Positions 22,974 through 32,320 are shown, counted from the stretch's first letter. The stretch: DNA of 46,536 nucleotides from DASYTH01 sp035762905 (GCF_035762905.1 NZ_DASUCC010000170.1:1-46536), one strand, 5' to 3'. The notes: generated by a model from the letters alone, not told the origin. A program made the numbers and translations.

Positions 22974-23063
22974 TCAGGAGCCGGTGCAGGTGGTGAAGAA
23001 CACCGCCGTCATCGCGCCGAGCACATAGCGAATTTGTTTCGCACCACGCTTTATGGCTACCAT
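22974..23063 (-). CDS. 29-residue peptide, candidate signalling/RiPP-like precursor
   Basis: Starts MVAIKRGAKQIRY and ends AVFFTTCTGS. A textbook ribosome binding site AAAGGAGG ends 7 bases before the ATG, far better than those of most genes here, so I take it as a real gene despite its size. It has a basic N-terminus (K5, R6, K9, R12), then a hydrophobic stretch (residues 13-23) able to span or enter the membrane, and a short tail with the only cysteine, C26, four residues from the end. It is the first gene ahead of the adenylate-forming enzyme and the GxGD protease. I infer that the protease cuts the hydrophobic part and the enzyme modifies the released C-terminal piece. No known peptide family is recognised. 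Confidence 0.7.
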   Translation of the reverse strand: MVAIKRGAKQIRYVLGAMTAVFFTTCTGS

Positions 23064-23102
23064 CGCCGCCTCCTTTCTCTGCGGAAATTGGCTTGGCTCC
23101 AC

Positions 23103-23131
23103 GATTCTCGGTGCATAATGCGTGTGGTCAA
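23103..23131 (-). promoter_or_regulatory. Possible promoter of the peptide operon
   Basis: On the minus strand TTGACC (23131-23126) is followed after 16 bases by GAGAAT (23109-23104), about 40 bases before the peptide start codon. The -35 is good, the -10 weak. The 23064-23335 gap also holds the divergent tig promoter. Confidence 0.35.
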
Positions 23132-23335
23132 TCGCGCGTTCGGCCGGACCGGGCACACCCGCATCGCCCAATTCACATGCACATAACTGCCGGCCCTGTC
23201 CCCCGAACAGGGGTGGTAGCGGCCCGGAGTGATTACCCGGCGCGCGGGTGGAGGGGGTCACTCGCCTAGACTCAGGGCCTGGCCCGCGGTCTCGATCCCG
23301 TCGGGCGCTCATCCATGCACTGCGAGGAGAACACG

Positions 23336-24736
23336 TTGAAGAGCACCGTCGAGCACCTCAGCCCGACGCGGGTCCGGATCAACGTCGAGGTGCCGTTCGA
23401 CGAGCTCAAGCCGAACTTCGACCGGGCTTACCGCAAGCTTGCCCAGCAGATCCGCGTGCCGGGTTTCCGTCCGGGCAAGGCCCCGGCGCGGGTCATCGAG
23501 TCGCGCATCGGCCGCGCGCCCATCCTCGACGAGGTGGTCCAGGAGGCCATCCCGTCCAAGTACATGGAGGCCGTCACCAACAGTGAGATCCGTGCCATCG
23601 GCCGGCCGGACATCGAGGTGACCAAGATCGAGGACGGTGACCTGGTCGCGTTCACCGCCGAGGTCGACATCCGCCCCGAGATCACCCTCCCGGCCTACGG
23701 CGAGCTGTCGGTCGCGGTCGACGACCTCGAGCTCACCGACGAGGAGGTCGACGAGCAGCTGGACGAGCTGCGCGCCCGGTTCGGCACCCTGACCGGGGCC
23801 AACCGCCCGGCCGAGACCGGCGACTTCGTCTCCATCGACCTGTCCGCCGCGGTCGACGGCGAGGACGTGGCGGACGCCCGGACCTCGGGCCTGTCCTACG
23901 AGGTCGGCTCCGGCAACCTGATCGAGGGGATCGACGACGCGATCGTCGGCGCCGACCAGGGCGAGGTGCGCACCTTCACCACCAAGCTGCTGGCCGGCGA
24001 GCACGTCGGCAAGGACGCCGAGGTCACGGTGACCGTGCAGTCGGTCAAGGTGCGCGAGCTGCCCGACGCCGACGACGAGTTCGCCCAGCTGGCCAGCGAG
24101 TTCGACACGATCGACGAGCTGCGTGCGGACCTGCGGCAGCGGCTGTCCCGGGTCAAGCAGATGCAGCAGGGCGTGCAGGCCAGGGACAAGGTGCTGGAGG
24201 CGCTGCTGGAATCGATCGAGGTGCCGCTGCCGGAGGCGGTGCTGAACGCCGAGATCGAGTCCCGCAAGCACGACGCGGTGCACGTCTTCGACCACGACGA
24301 CGCCAAGTTCAACGAGTTCCTCGAAGCGCAGGGCAAGACCCCCGAGGAGTTCGACGAGGAGCTGCGCGCGGACGCCGAGAAGGCGGTCAAGACCCAGCTG
24401 ATCCTGGACTCGATCGCCGAGGCCGAGCAGATCGGCGTGAACGACAGCGAGCTGACCGAGCGGATCATCTACCAGGCCCAGCGGTTCGGCATCAGCCCGG
24501 ACGAGTACGTCAAGCAGGCCCAGGAGTCCGGCCAGCTCGGGGCGATCTTCGCCGACGTCCGGCGGGGTAAGGCGCTGGCGACGGTCGTGCGGCAGGCGGT
24601 GGTGACCGATGCCTCCGGCAACACGGTCGACCTCGAGGAGCTGTTCGGCCGGCCGGAGCCGGCCGCGGAGGAGGCGCCGGAGGCGGCGGTCGCCGAGGAT
24701 CCGGCGCCGGACACTGAAGGCGCGGTCAACAAGTAG
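23336..24736 (+). CDS. tig: Trigger factor (ribosome-associated chaperone, peptidyl-prolyl isomerase)
   Basis: 466 residues from the TTG at 23336, preceded by GAGGAG and giving the family's N-terminus KSTVEHLSPTRVRINVEVPF; the ATG at 23315 would add a non-conserved heptapeptide. The ribosome-binding motif GFRPGKAP lies at about residues 43-50, the FKBP-like domain at about 160-240 (TGDFVSIDLSAAVDGEDV), and the helical chaperone domain to the end, which is acidic (PEPAAEEAPEAA). It binds nascent chains at the ribosome exit. It is followed by clpP1-clpP2-clpX, the conserved bacterial order linking folding to proteolysis. Confidence 0.96.
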   Translation: MKSTVEHLSPTRVRINVEVPFDELKPNFDRAYRKLAQQIRVPGFRPGKAPARVIESRIGRAPILDEVVQEAIPSKYMEAVTNSEIRAIGRPDIEVTKIEDGDLVAFTAEVDIRPEITLPAYGELSVAVDDLELTDEEVDEQLDELRARFGTLTGANRPAETGDFVSIDLSAAVDGEDVADARTSGLSYEVGSGNLIEGIDDAIVGADQGEVRTFTTKLLAGEHVGKDAEVTVTVQSVKVRELPDADDEFAQLASEFDTIDELRADLRQRLSRVKQMQQGVQARDKVLEALLESIEVPLPEAVLNAEIESRKHDAVHVFDHDDAKFNEFLEAQGKTPEEFDEELRADAEKAVKTQLILDSIAEAEQIGVNDSELTERIIYQAQRFGISPDEYVKQAQESGQLGAIFADVRRGKALATVVRQAVVTDASGNTVDLEELFGRPEPAAEEAPEAAVAEDPAPDTEGAVNK

Positions 24737-24739
24737 TGA

Positions 24740-24750
24740 CGCTGTAAGCG
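24740..24750. promoter_or_regulatory. ClgR-like box before clpP1
   Basis: CGCTGTAAGCG, with the context GACGCTGTAAGCGAACG, is an inverted repeat (CGCT-GTA-AGCG) close to the CGC-N5-GCG core I remember for the ClgR activator of clp genes in actinobacteria. It lies in the 107 bp between the tig stop and the clpP1 start. Confidence 0.5.
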
Positions 24751-24843
24751 AACGTGGGCGGTGTCGGGCACTCGGCGCCGTCCACCTTGGTTAATGTCGA
24801 TTGCGTGAGATCGGCTCAAGTTCCCGGAAGAAGGCAGGCAGAG

Positions 24844-25443
24844 GTGCACCCCACTCCGCACATGCGGTCCGCGACCGCGGGGCTCAACTTGAACGACTCG
24901 GTGTACGAGCGGCTGCTCCGGGAGCGGATCGTGTTCCTCGGCTCGGAGGTCGACGACGACATCGCGAACCGGATCACGGCGCAGCTGCTGTTGCTGGCCG
25001 CCGAGGACCCCGAACGCGACATCATCTTCTACATCAACTCGCCGGGCGGCTCGGTGACCGCGGGCATGGCCATCTACGACACCATGCAGCTGGTCGAGCC
25101 GGACGTGCAGACCTGGGCCATGGGCCTGGCCGCCTCGATGGGCCAGTTCCTGCTGTCCTCCGGCACGCCGGGCAAGCGCTACGCCCTGCCGCACGCCCGG
25201 ATCATGATGCACCAGCCGTCGGCCGGGATCGGCGGCACCGCGTCGGACATCGCCATCCGCGCCGAGGTCTACGCGAAGTGGAAGCTGGAGATGGCCCAGA
25301 TCACCGCCCAGCAGACCGGCCAGCCGCTGGAGAAGGTGATCGCCGACGGGGACCGGGACGCCTGGTTCACCGCCGAGGAGGCCCGGAACTACGGCTTCAT
25401 CGACCACGTCGTCACCCGCGCGAACCAGGCTCCGGGAGCCTGA
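24844..25443 (+). CDS. clpP1: ATP-dependent Clp protease proteolytic subunit 1
   Basis: About 199 residues from the GTG at 24844, with AAGGC/AGGCAG upstream; an ATG at 24862 (MRSATAGLNLND) is the alternative start. It has the serine-protease ClpP signature: the YINSPGGSVTAGMAIYDTMQ segment, catalytic Ser in GLAASMGQFLLS, catalytic His in ARIMMHQPS, and the aspartate region near ERD/GDRD. It forms one ring of the heteromeric ClpP1P2 tetradecamer that degrades substrates delivered by ClpX or ClpC. It is followed after 34 bp by clpP2. Confidence 0.94.
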   Translation: MHPTPHMRSATAGLNLNDSVYERLLRERIVFLGSEVDDDIANRITAQLLLLAAEDPERDIIFYINSPGGSVTAGMAIYDTMQLVEPDVQTWAMGLAASMGQFLLSSGTPGKRYALPHARIMMHQPSAGIGGTASDIAIRAEVYAKWKLEMAQITAQQTGQPLEKVIADGDRDAWFTAEEARNYGFIDHVVTRANQAPGA

Positions 25444-25477
25444 CGGCCGCGCCGCGTACATCACAAGGAGTGTCCAA

Positions 25478-26110
25478 GTGAGTGAGCTTCATCTCCCACA
25501 GTCCCGATACGTGCTGCCGTCCTTCGTGGAGCGCACCAGCTACGGGGTCAAGGAGTCCAACCCGTACAACAAGCTGTTCGAGGAACGGATCATCTTCGTC
25601 GGCGTCCAGATCGACGACGCCTCGGCAAACGACGTGATGGCCCAGCTGCTGTACCTGGAGTCGGTGGACCCCGACCGGGACATCACCATGTACATCAACT
25701 CGCCGGGCGGCTCGTTCACCTCGCTGATGGCGATCTACGACACGATGCAGTTCGCCCGGCCCGACGTGCAGACCTTCTGTCTCGGCCAGGCCGCCTCCGC
25801 GGCGGCGGTGCTGCTCTCCGCCGGCACCCCGGGCAAGCGTTACGCGCTGCCCAACGCCCGGGTGCTGATCCACCAGCCGTCCATGGAGGGCGCCTACGGG
25901 CAGGTCTCCGACCTGGAGATCCAGGCCAACGAGATCCAGCGGGTGCGCCGGTTGATGGAGACCACCCTGGCCCGGCACACCAACAAGTCGCCGGAAGACA
26001 TCCGGACCGACATCGAGCGCGACAAGATTCTTACGGCCGAAGAGGCTAAGGAATACGGCATCGTGGACGAGGTGTTGGCTTACCGGAAGCTCTCGGCGGT
26101 CAAGTCCTGA
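25478..26110 (+). CDS. clpP2: ATP-dependent Clp protease proteolytic subunit 2
   Basis: 210 residues from the GTG at 25478, preceded by AAGGAG. The N-terminus LPQSRYVLPSFVERTSYGVK is typical of actinobacterial ClpP2. Catalytic Ser sits in GQAASAAAVLLS and His in ARVLIHQPSMEG; YINSPGGSFTSLMAIYDTMQ is the oxyanion-side segment. It partners ClpP1 in the mixed double ring and is the side on which ClpX docks in mycobacteria. Located directly after clpP1, it is co-transcribed with it. Confidence 0.95.
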   Translation: MSELHLPQSRYVLPSFVERTSYGVKESNPYNKLFEERIIFVGVQIDDASANDVMAQLLYLESVDPDRDITMYINSPGGSFTSLMAIYDTMQFARPDVQTFCLGQAASAAAVLLSAGTPGKRYALPNARVLIHQPSMEGAYGQVSDLEIQANEIQRVRRLMETTLARHTNKSPEDIRTDIERDKILTAEEAKEYGIVDEVLAYRKLSAVKS

Positions 26111-26333
26111 ACTCGGCCGTGGGTGAACCGAGCCGGACCACCTGATCGGCCTAATCCGGCCAGTCGCCGGTCTGGTTCTCCCACTCAGCCGGGGTTGGCA
26201 GGTACCGTCAAGGGCAAACGGGTTCGACCCGACCCCGGAATGCCGTGTTCGGCACGTCCGGCCGGGGGCGGCGGCCCGGCCATACAGCCAGGCGTACCAG
26301 CGGGTATGCCGGAGGGGACAGAGGTCAGCGGTC

Positions 26334-27632
<1,299 letters not shown>

Positions 27633-27709
27633 GCGGCGACGGCGTAGCCGGACCCACCCTGGCGTGCGGCTTGCGGATGTGGGCCTGAACCCGGGTCTCG
27701 TGGTAGGCA

Positions 27710-28309
27710 ATGGGCATGGCTGAGTTGCCGTACGTGCTGCTGGTGCACGGGCACACGGGGTCCGGTCCGAAGCACTGGCAGAGTTGGCTGGCCGGGGAAC
27801 TGGCGCACGTGGGCGGGGCGGTGGACGTGCCGCAGTTCACCGAGCCGGATCATCCGAGCCTCGAGGTGTGGCTGGCGGAGCTGACCCATCATCTGGAGGC
27901 GGCGCCGGACGCGGCGGAGCGGGTGGTGCTGACGCACTCGTGCGGGTCGCTGCTGTGGCTGCACCACGCCGCGCGACTCGGCCGGGACCACCACGGGCCG
28001 CGGTTCGACCGGGTGCTGCTGGTGGCGCCGCCCGGGCCACGGTGGCACACGCCGGAGGTGCACGGGTTCAGCCCGGCGCCGCTGGACCCGGCCGGGATTC
28101 GCCGGGCCGCGGCGTGGACCCAACTCGTGGTGGGCGATGACGACGACGCCTGCTCGGTGGACGAGGCGGTGGACATGGCCGCCGCGCTGAAGATCGACCT
28201 GGACGTGATCCCCGGCGGCGCGCACCTGAACACGGCGGCCGGCTACGGCCCGTGGCCCGCCGTGCTGGACTGGATCGGCGACCGGCACACCCGGTTGGTC
28301 CCGGCGTAG
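27710..28309 (+). CDS. RBBP9/YdeN-type alpha/beta hydrolase
   Basis: 199 residues (or 197 from the ATG at 27716). The signatures are VLLVHGHTGSGPKHWQSWL at the N-terminus, nucleophile Ser in LTHSCGSLLW, Asp in VVGDDDDACS, and His in IPGGAHLNTAAGYG. This is the small serine-hydrolase family of RBBP9 and YdeN; substrates are unknown. The order of triad residues and length are right for the family. Its last 67 bases overlap the end of fdhD on the other strand. Confidence 0.87.
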   Translation: MGMAELPYVLLVHGHTGSGPKHWQSWLAGELAHVGGAVDVPQFTEPDHPSLEVWLAELTHHLEAAPDAAERVVLTHSCGSLLWLHHAARLGRDHHGPRFDRVLLVAPPGPRWHTPEVHGFSPAPLDPAGIRRAAAWTQLVVGDDDDACSVDEAVDMAAALKIDLDVIPGGAHLNTAAGYGPWPAVLDWIGDRHTRLVPA

Positions 28310-29103
28310 ACGTTCATGCTCTGGCCGCGCAGGAACCCGACCAGCGTGATGCCCTGTTCCACGGCCAGGTCCACGGCCAGCGACGAGGGCGCGGACACCG
28401 CGGCCAGCGCCGGCACCCCGGCCATGGCCGCCTTCTGCACCAGTTCGAACGAGGCCCGCCCGGACACCATCAGCACGGTGCCGGTCAGCGGCACCCGCCC
28501 GGCCAGCAGCGCCCAGCCCAGCGTCTTGTCCACCGCGTTGTGGCGGCCGACGTCCTCGCGCACCACCAGGACCTCGCCGCCAGCGGTGAACAGGCCGGCC
28601 GCGTGCAGCCCGCCGGTCGCCGAGAACACCCGCTGGTGGTCGCGCAGCGCACCGGGCAGCCCGACCAGCACCTCGGGCCGGATCTCCACCTGATCGCCCG
28701 CGGGGGAGTAGCGGGTGCGCAGCCGCACCGCGTCCAGCGCCGCCTTGCCGCACACACCGCACGAGGACGTCGTGTAGAAGTTGCGCTCCACGCCGGGGTC
28801 CGGGGGCGGCACGTGCCCGGCCAGGGCCACGTCGAGCACGTTGTAGGTGTTGCGGCCGTCCTCGTCGACGCTGTCGCAGTAGCGCGCCGTGCGCACGTCG
28901 CCCGGCTCGCCGATCACGCCCTCGGTGAGCAGGAAGCCATGCGCCAGCTCCACGTCGTTGCCCGGGGTTCGCATGGTGACCGCCAGCGCGCGCCCGTCCA
29001 CCCGGATCTCAAGGGGCTCCTCGGCGGCGAGGACGTCCGGGCGGCGGTGTTCGCCCTCCGCGGAGAGCCGCAGTACCGGACGCCGCACCGTCACCCGTCC
29101 CAT
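28243..29103 (-). CDS. fdhD: Formate dehydrogenase accessory sulfurtransferase FdhD
   Basis: 286 residues from the ATG at 29103 (MGRVTVRRPVLRL). It carries the sulfur-transferring cysteine loop SSCGVCGKAALD (about 124-135), TMRTPGNDVELAHGFLLTEG, VVREDVGRHNAVDKTLGWAL, and VSGRASFELVQKAAMAGVP, all family hallmarks. FdhD moves sulfur from a cysteine desulfurase to the molybdenum cofactor so that formate dehydrogenase becomes active. No formate dehydrogenase gene is in the window. Its 3' end overlaps the convergent hydrolase gene by 67 bp. Confidence 0.95.
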   Translation of the reverse strand: MGRVTVRRPVLRLSAEGEHRRPDVLAAEEPLEIRVDGRALAVTMRTPGNDVELAHGFLLTEGVIGEPGDVRTARYCDSVDEDGRNTYNVLDVALAGHVPPPDPGVERNFYTTSSCGVCGKAALDAVRLRTRYSPAGDQVEIRPEVLVGLPGALRDHQRVFSATGGLHAAGLFTAGGEVLVVREDVGRHNAVDKTLGWALLAGRVPLTGTVLMVSGRASFELVQKAAMAGVPALAAVSAPSSLAVDLAVEQGITLVGFLRGQSMNVYAGTNRVCRSPIQSSTAGHGP

Positions 29104-29167
29104 GCGCCCCAGCCTACGGAACCGGCATAGCAACACATGCTTCCAAAGAACTCTTGCGAAAGAAGTC

Positions 29168-29189
29168 CTTAGCAATATATGTTGTTAAG
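29168..29189. promoter_or_regulatory. Palindromic operator overlapping the ArsR-like gene's start
   Basis: CTTAGCAA (29168-29175) and TTGTTAAG (29182-29189), 7 of 8 positions symmetric around a 6-base AT-rich centre, lie immediately before the ATG at 29191. The site is in an unusually AT-rich pocket that also serves the divergent fdhD gene. It probably combines the promoter with the operator of the ArsR-like regulator. Confidence 0.55.
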
Positions 29190-29190
29190 C

Positions 29191-29769
29191 ATGCCGAGCA
29201 AGCCCCGCCGCACGATCACCGATCCCAAAGAGTTGCGCGCCCTGGCCCATCCGCTGCGCTGGAAGCTCCTGGAGCTGATCAACCGGGAGGGCCGGGCGAC
29301 CGCCACCCAGTGCGCGCGCGAGGTGGGCGAGAGCGTGGCGAACTGCTCCTACCACCTCAACATCCTGGCCAAGTACGACTACATCGAGGCGGCCGAGGGC
29401 GGGGCTGGCCGGGAGAAGCCCTGGCGGGTCGTGCACGAGGGGCACAACTGGACCGACCTCGGCCTGGACATCGAGGGCGCCCTGGCCGCCGAGGCGGCCA
29501 GTGAGGCCTATCTGGAGTTCTCCTTCGCCGAGATCCGCAGGCGGCTGCGGGTCGCGAGCCTGGAGCCGGACCACTGGCGCGAGGCAATCGGCGCGAGTGA
29601 CAGCAACGAGTTCCTCACCGCCGCCGAGGTGCTGGCCATGCAGGAGGAGATCCGGGCAATCATGCAGCGGCACCGGGACCGGCGGGACAACCCGGAACTG
29701 CGCCCGGAGGGCGCCCGGCCGGTGCACTTCTTCCTGACCACCACGGTCCCACCGAAACCGGACAAGTAA
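29191..29769 (+). CDS. ArsR-like winged-helix regulator
   Basis: 192 residues from the ATG at 29191 (MPSKPRRTITDPKELRAL); the in-frame start at 29179 lies inside the palindrome. The winged HTH (about 10-80) reads LRALAHPLRWKLLELINREG, then ATQCAREVGESVANCSYHLN, ILAKYDYIEAAEG. A helical C-terminal domain follows. No metal-binding cysteine pair typical of metal-sensing ArsR proteins is evident. No ribosome binding site precedes the ATG, so the mRNA may be leaderless. A short protein gene lies 18 bp downstream, probably in the same transcript. Confidence 0.85.
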   Translation: MPSKPRRTITDPKELRALAHPLRWKLLELINREGRATATQCAREVGESVANCSYHLNILAKYDYIEAAEGGAGREKPWRVVHEGHNWTDLGLDIEGALAAEAASEAYLEFSFAEIRRRLRVASLEPDHWREAIGASDSNEFLTAAEVLAMQEEIRAIMQRHRDRRDNPELRPEGARPVHFFLTTTVPPKPDK

Positions 29770-29787
29770 CCGAACTGGGAGGCAGTC

Positions 29788-29958
29788 ATGGATCCGTTCA
29801 GGTCGCATCTGATGGCCGCGAGTCGCACCGAGGACTACCTGCGGGAGGCGGCCGCCGATCGGCGGGCCGGCCCGCTGCGCCGCCGCACCCGGGCCGAGAC
29901 CGCCGCGCCCCGTCAGGGATCCCGGCCGCGCGAGGTCGCCCGGCCGGTCACCGCCTGA
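29788..29958 (+). CDS. Small hypothetical protein (56 residues)
   Basis: MDPFRSHLMAASRTEDYLRE followed by an Arg/Ala-rich, probably disordered tail. TGGGAGG precedes the ATG with good spacing. It sits 18 bp after the ArsR-like gene and 21 bp before the oxidoreductase gene, so the three may form an operon. No family recognised. Confidence 0.5.
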   Translation: MDPFRSHLMAASRTEDYLREAAADRRAGPLRRRTRAETAAPRQGSRPREVARPVTA

Positions 29959-29979
29959 TCCCCGGGTAGCGTTGCCGGC

Positions 29980-31536
29980 ATGACCCGACGCTTCGACGTG
30001 GTGGTGGTCGGCGGGGGCCACAACGCGCTGGTGGCCGCCGCCTACCTGGGCCGGGCCGGGCGCTCGGTACTGATCCTGGAGCGGGACGACCACCTCGGGG
30101 GCGCCGCGGTCAGCGCCGAGGCGTTCGTCGGCGTGCCGGCCCGGCTGTCCCGGTTCTCCTATCTGGTCAGCCTGCTGCCCAGCCGGATCGTCGCCGACCT
30201 CGGTCTGCGGGTGTCGCTGGCCTCCAGGGGGGTGTCCTCGTTCACCCCGGCGATCCGGGCCGGGCGTCCGGTGGGCCTGCTGGTCGAGCGGGAACCGGGT
30301 CCGGCCACCGCCGCGTCGTTCCGCGCGCTCACCGGCTCGGACACCGAGTTCGGCCGCTGGCTCGACTTCTACGGCCGGCTCGGCGCGCTGGCGAAGGTGG
30401 TCGCGCCGACCTTGCTGGAGCCGTTGCCACGCAAGGAGGAGCTCCGCGCCGCGGTGATCGCGGCGGCCGGCGAACCGGTGTGGCGGCAGGTGTTCGAGGC
30501 CCCGATCGGCGAGGCGATCACCGAGACGTTCGCCGACGACCTGGTGCGCGGCGTGGTGGCCACCGACGGGTTGATCGGTACGCACACCTCGTTGCACGCG
30601 CCGGACCTGCTGGCCAACCGGTGCTTCCTGTACCACCTGATCGGCGACGGCACGGGGGAGTGGCGGGTGCCGGTGGGCGGCATGGGCGCGGTCACCGCCG
30701 AGTTGGTCCGGGTGGCCCGGGAAGCCGGCGCGGTCATCGCGACCGGAGCGGAGGTGACCAGGGTGGACACCGATGGGCGCTCCGCCGAGGTCGGCTACCG
30801 CACCGCGGACGCCGCGAAAACCGTTGCCGCACACCAGGTTCTGTCCGGGGTGGCGCCGCACGTGCTGGCCGGGCTGCGCGGCCGGCCGGCCGGCGCCCGG
30901 CCGGTCGGCTGCCAGTTGAAGATCAACGTCCTGCTCACCAGGCTGCCCGGGCTGCGCTCGGGCGCCGACCCCAGCCAGGCCTTCGCCGGCACGTTCCACC
31001 TGGACGAGTCCTATGTAGAGCTGGAGAACGCCTACCAGGCAAGCACTTCGGGAACGGTGCCGGAGTTCCCGCCAGGGGAGACGTACTGCCACACGCTCAC
31101 CGATCCGTCCATTCTGGACCCCGAGTTGGTGGCGAAGGGCTGGCACACCCTGACGCTGTTCGGGCTGCACCTGCCGGTCGAACTGTTCACGGTGGACAAC
31201 GACGCCGTGCGGGCCGACCTGGTAGAGCGCTATCTCGCCGGGCTCAACCGGCACCTGACCGAGCCGGTGCAGGACTGCCTGGCCCGCGACGCCGAGGGGC
31301 GGCCGTGCATCGAGGCCCGCACGCCGCTGGACCTGGAGGCCGAGTTGGCCATGCCGGGCGGGCACATCTTCCACGGGGACCTGGCCTGGCCGTTCGCCGA
31401 GGACGGGCCGGGCGGCTGGGGCGTGGAGACCGACGCGGGGAACCTGTTCGTCTGCGGGGCCGGCGCCCGGCGCGGTGGCGGGGTCAGCGGCATCGGCGGG
31501 CACAACGCCGCGATGGCCGCGCTGGCCGCCGGTTAG
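29980..31536 (+). CDS. Phytoene-desaturase-like FAD-dependent oxidoreductase
   Basis: 518 residues. The N-terminal dinucleotide fold VVVVGGGHNALVAAAYLGRA with LILERDDHLGGAA binds FAD. The C-terminal FAD motif NLFVCGAGARRGGGVSGIGG closes the domain, as in phytoene desaturase/PYROXD2-type proteins. The substrate is unknown: there are no other carotenoid genes here, so a role in carotenoids should not be assumed. It converges with the GntR regulator on the other strand, overlapping by 4 bp. Confidence 0.87.
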   Translation: MTRRFDVVVVGGGHNALVAAAYLGRAGRSVLILERDDHLGGAAVSAEAFVGVPARLSRFSYLVSLLPSRIVADLGLRVSLASRGVSSFTPAIRAGRPVGLLVEREPGPATAASFRALTGSDTEFGRWLDFYGRLGALAKVVAPTLLEPLPRKEELRAAVIAAAGEPVWRQVFEAPIGEAITETFADDLVRGVVATDGLIGTHTSLHAPDLLANRCFLYHLIGDGTGEWRVPVGGMGAVTAELVRVAREAGAVIATGAEVTRVDTDGRSAEVGYRTADAAKTVAAHQVLSGVAPHVLAGLRGRPAGARPVGCQLKINVLLTRLPGLRSGADPSQAFAGTFHLDESYVELENAYQASTSGTVPEFPPGETYCHTLTDPSILDPELVAKGWHTLTLFGLHLPVELFTVDNDAVRADLVERYLAGLNRHLTEPVQDCLARDAEGRPCIEARTPLDLEAELAMPGGHIFHGDLAWPFAEDGPGGWGVETDAGNLFVCGAGARRGGGVSGIGGHNAAMAALAAG

Positions 31537-32225
31537 CGGCGGCCGGTCAACTCGCCGGCCATCCGGCCGACCAGCGCGCGCCGGGCGGAGTGCACGTGGT
31601 CCTCGGCCACCCGGGCGAGCGTCTCGGTGTCCCGGTTGCGCAGCAGGGCCGCGATCTCGAGGTGCTCGGCGACCAGACGGGAGCGGTAGTCCTCGTCGCC
31701 GAGCCGGATTCGGGAGAGCTGGAACAGGTACACCTGGGAGCGCAGTCCCTGCCAGGCGTCGAGCAGCCGGCGGTTGCCGGCGGCGTGGTAGATCTGGTCG
31801 TGGAAGTCGATGTCCAGCGCGAGCAGCCGGTGGCCCTCGCTGCGCGCCGTGACCTGCTCGCCCATCGCCGCGACCGTCGAGTCCAGCCGGTCCAGTTCCG
31901 CAGCGGTCACCCGCTCGGCGGCCTTGCAGGTGGCCAGCCGCTCCAGCGCGGCGCGCACCGAGTAGACCTCCTCGATGTCGGTGACCGTGAGGTCGATCAC
32001 CCGGGTGCCCCGGTGCCAGGCGCTCTGCAGCAGCCCCTCGTGCTCGAGCATGGCCAGGCCCTCGCGGACCGACCCGCGGCTGACGTCCAACGCCTCGGCC
32101 AACTCCACCTCGCGCAGGGCGGCTCCGGGCGCGAACAGCCCGGAGAAGATCGCCTCCCGGATCCGGTCCGCTGCCTCTTCGGCCAACCCCCGGCGCTGGG
32201 CTTTACCGATCGTCCGTGGCGTCAT
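31533..32225 (-). CDS. GntR-family (FadR/FCD) transcriptional regulator
   Basis: 230 residues from the ATG at 32225 (MTPRTIGKAQRRGL). The winged HTH (about 15-75) reads ADRIREAIFSGLFAPGAALR, then ELAEALDVSRGSVREGLAML. A helical FCD ligand-binding domain follows with D/H metal-binding positions such as DIDFHDQIYHAAGN and LVAEHLEIAALLRNRD. It probably responds to a small carboxylate. It is divergent from the VOC-protein gene and likely controls it and itself. Confidence 0.9.
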   Translation of the reverse strand: MTPRTIGKAQRRGLAEEAADRIREAIFSGLFAPGAALREVELAEALDVSRGSVREGLAMLEHEGLLQSAWHRGTRVIDLTVTDIEEVYSVRAALERLATCKAAERVTAAELDRLDSTVAAMGEQVTARSEGHRLLALDIDFHDQIYHAAGNRRLLDAWQGLRSQVYLFQLSRIRLGDEDYRSRLVAEHLEIAALLRNRDTETLARVAEDHVHSARRALVGRMAGELTGRR

Positions 32226-32255
32226 CACCAGCACACTTTAATGCAATCGGGTCAA

Positions 32256-32271
32256 TGTCAACATTTGGACA
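32256..32271. promoter_or_regulatory. Possible FCD-regulator operator
   Basis: TGTCAACATTTGGACA has TGTC/GACA ends around an AT-rich centre and lies in the 95-bp divergent region between the GntR gene and the VOC gene, in a local AT-rich pocket. Symmetry is limited, so this is tentative. Confidence 0.35.
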
Positions 32272-32320
32272 AGATAGGATTGCGCGGCACGCGGAGATCG
32301 ACTGTAGGAGGAGACCGGCG

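Noticed and set aside
29185..31503. A 772-codon minus-strand frame over the ArsR-like and oxidoreductase genes
   Set aside because: Antisense shadow; no start signal and low-complexity translation.
29980..31536. Carotenoid biosynthesis assignment
   Set aside because: The protein is phytoene-desaturase-like, but no phytoene synthase or other carotenoid gene is nearby and the family is functionally broad.
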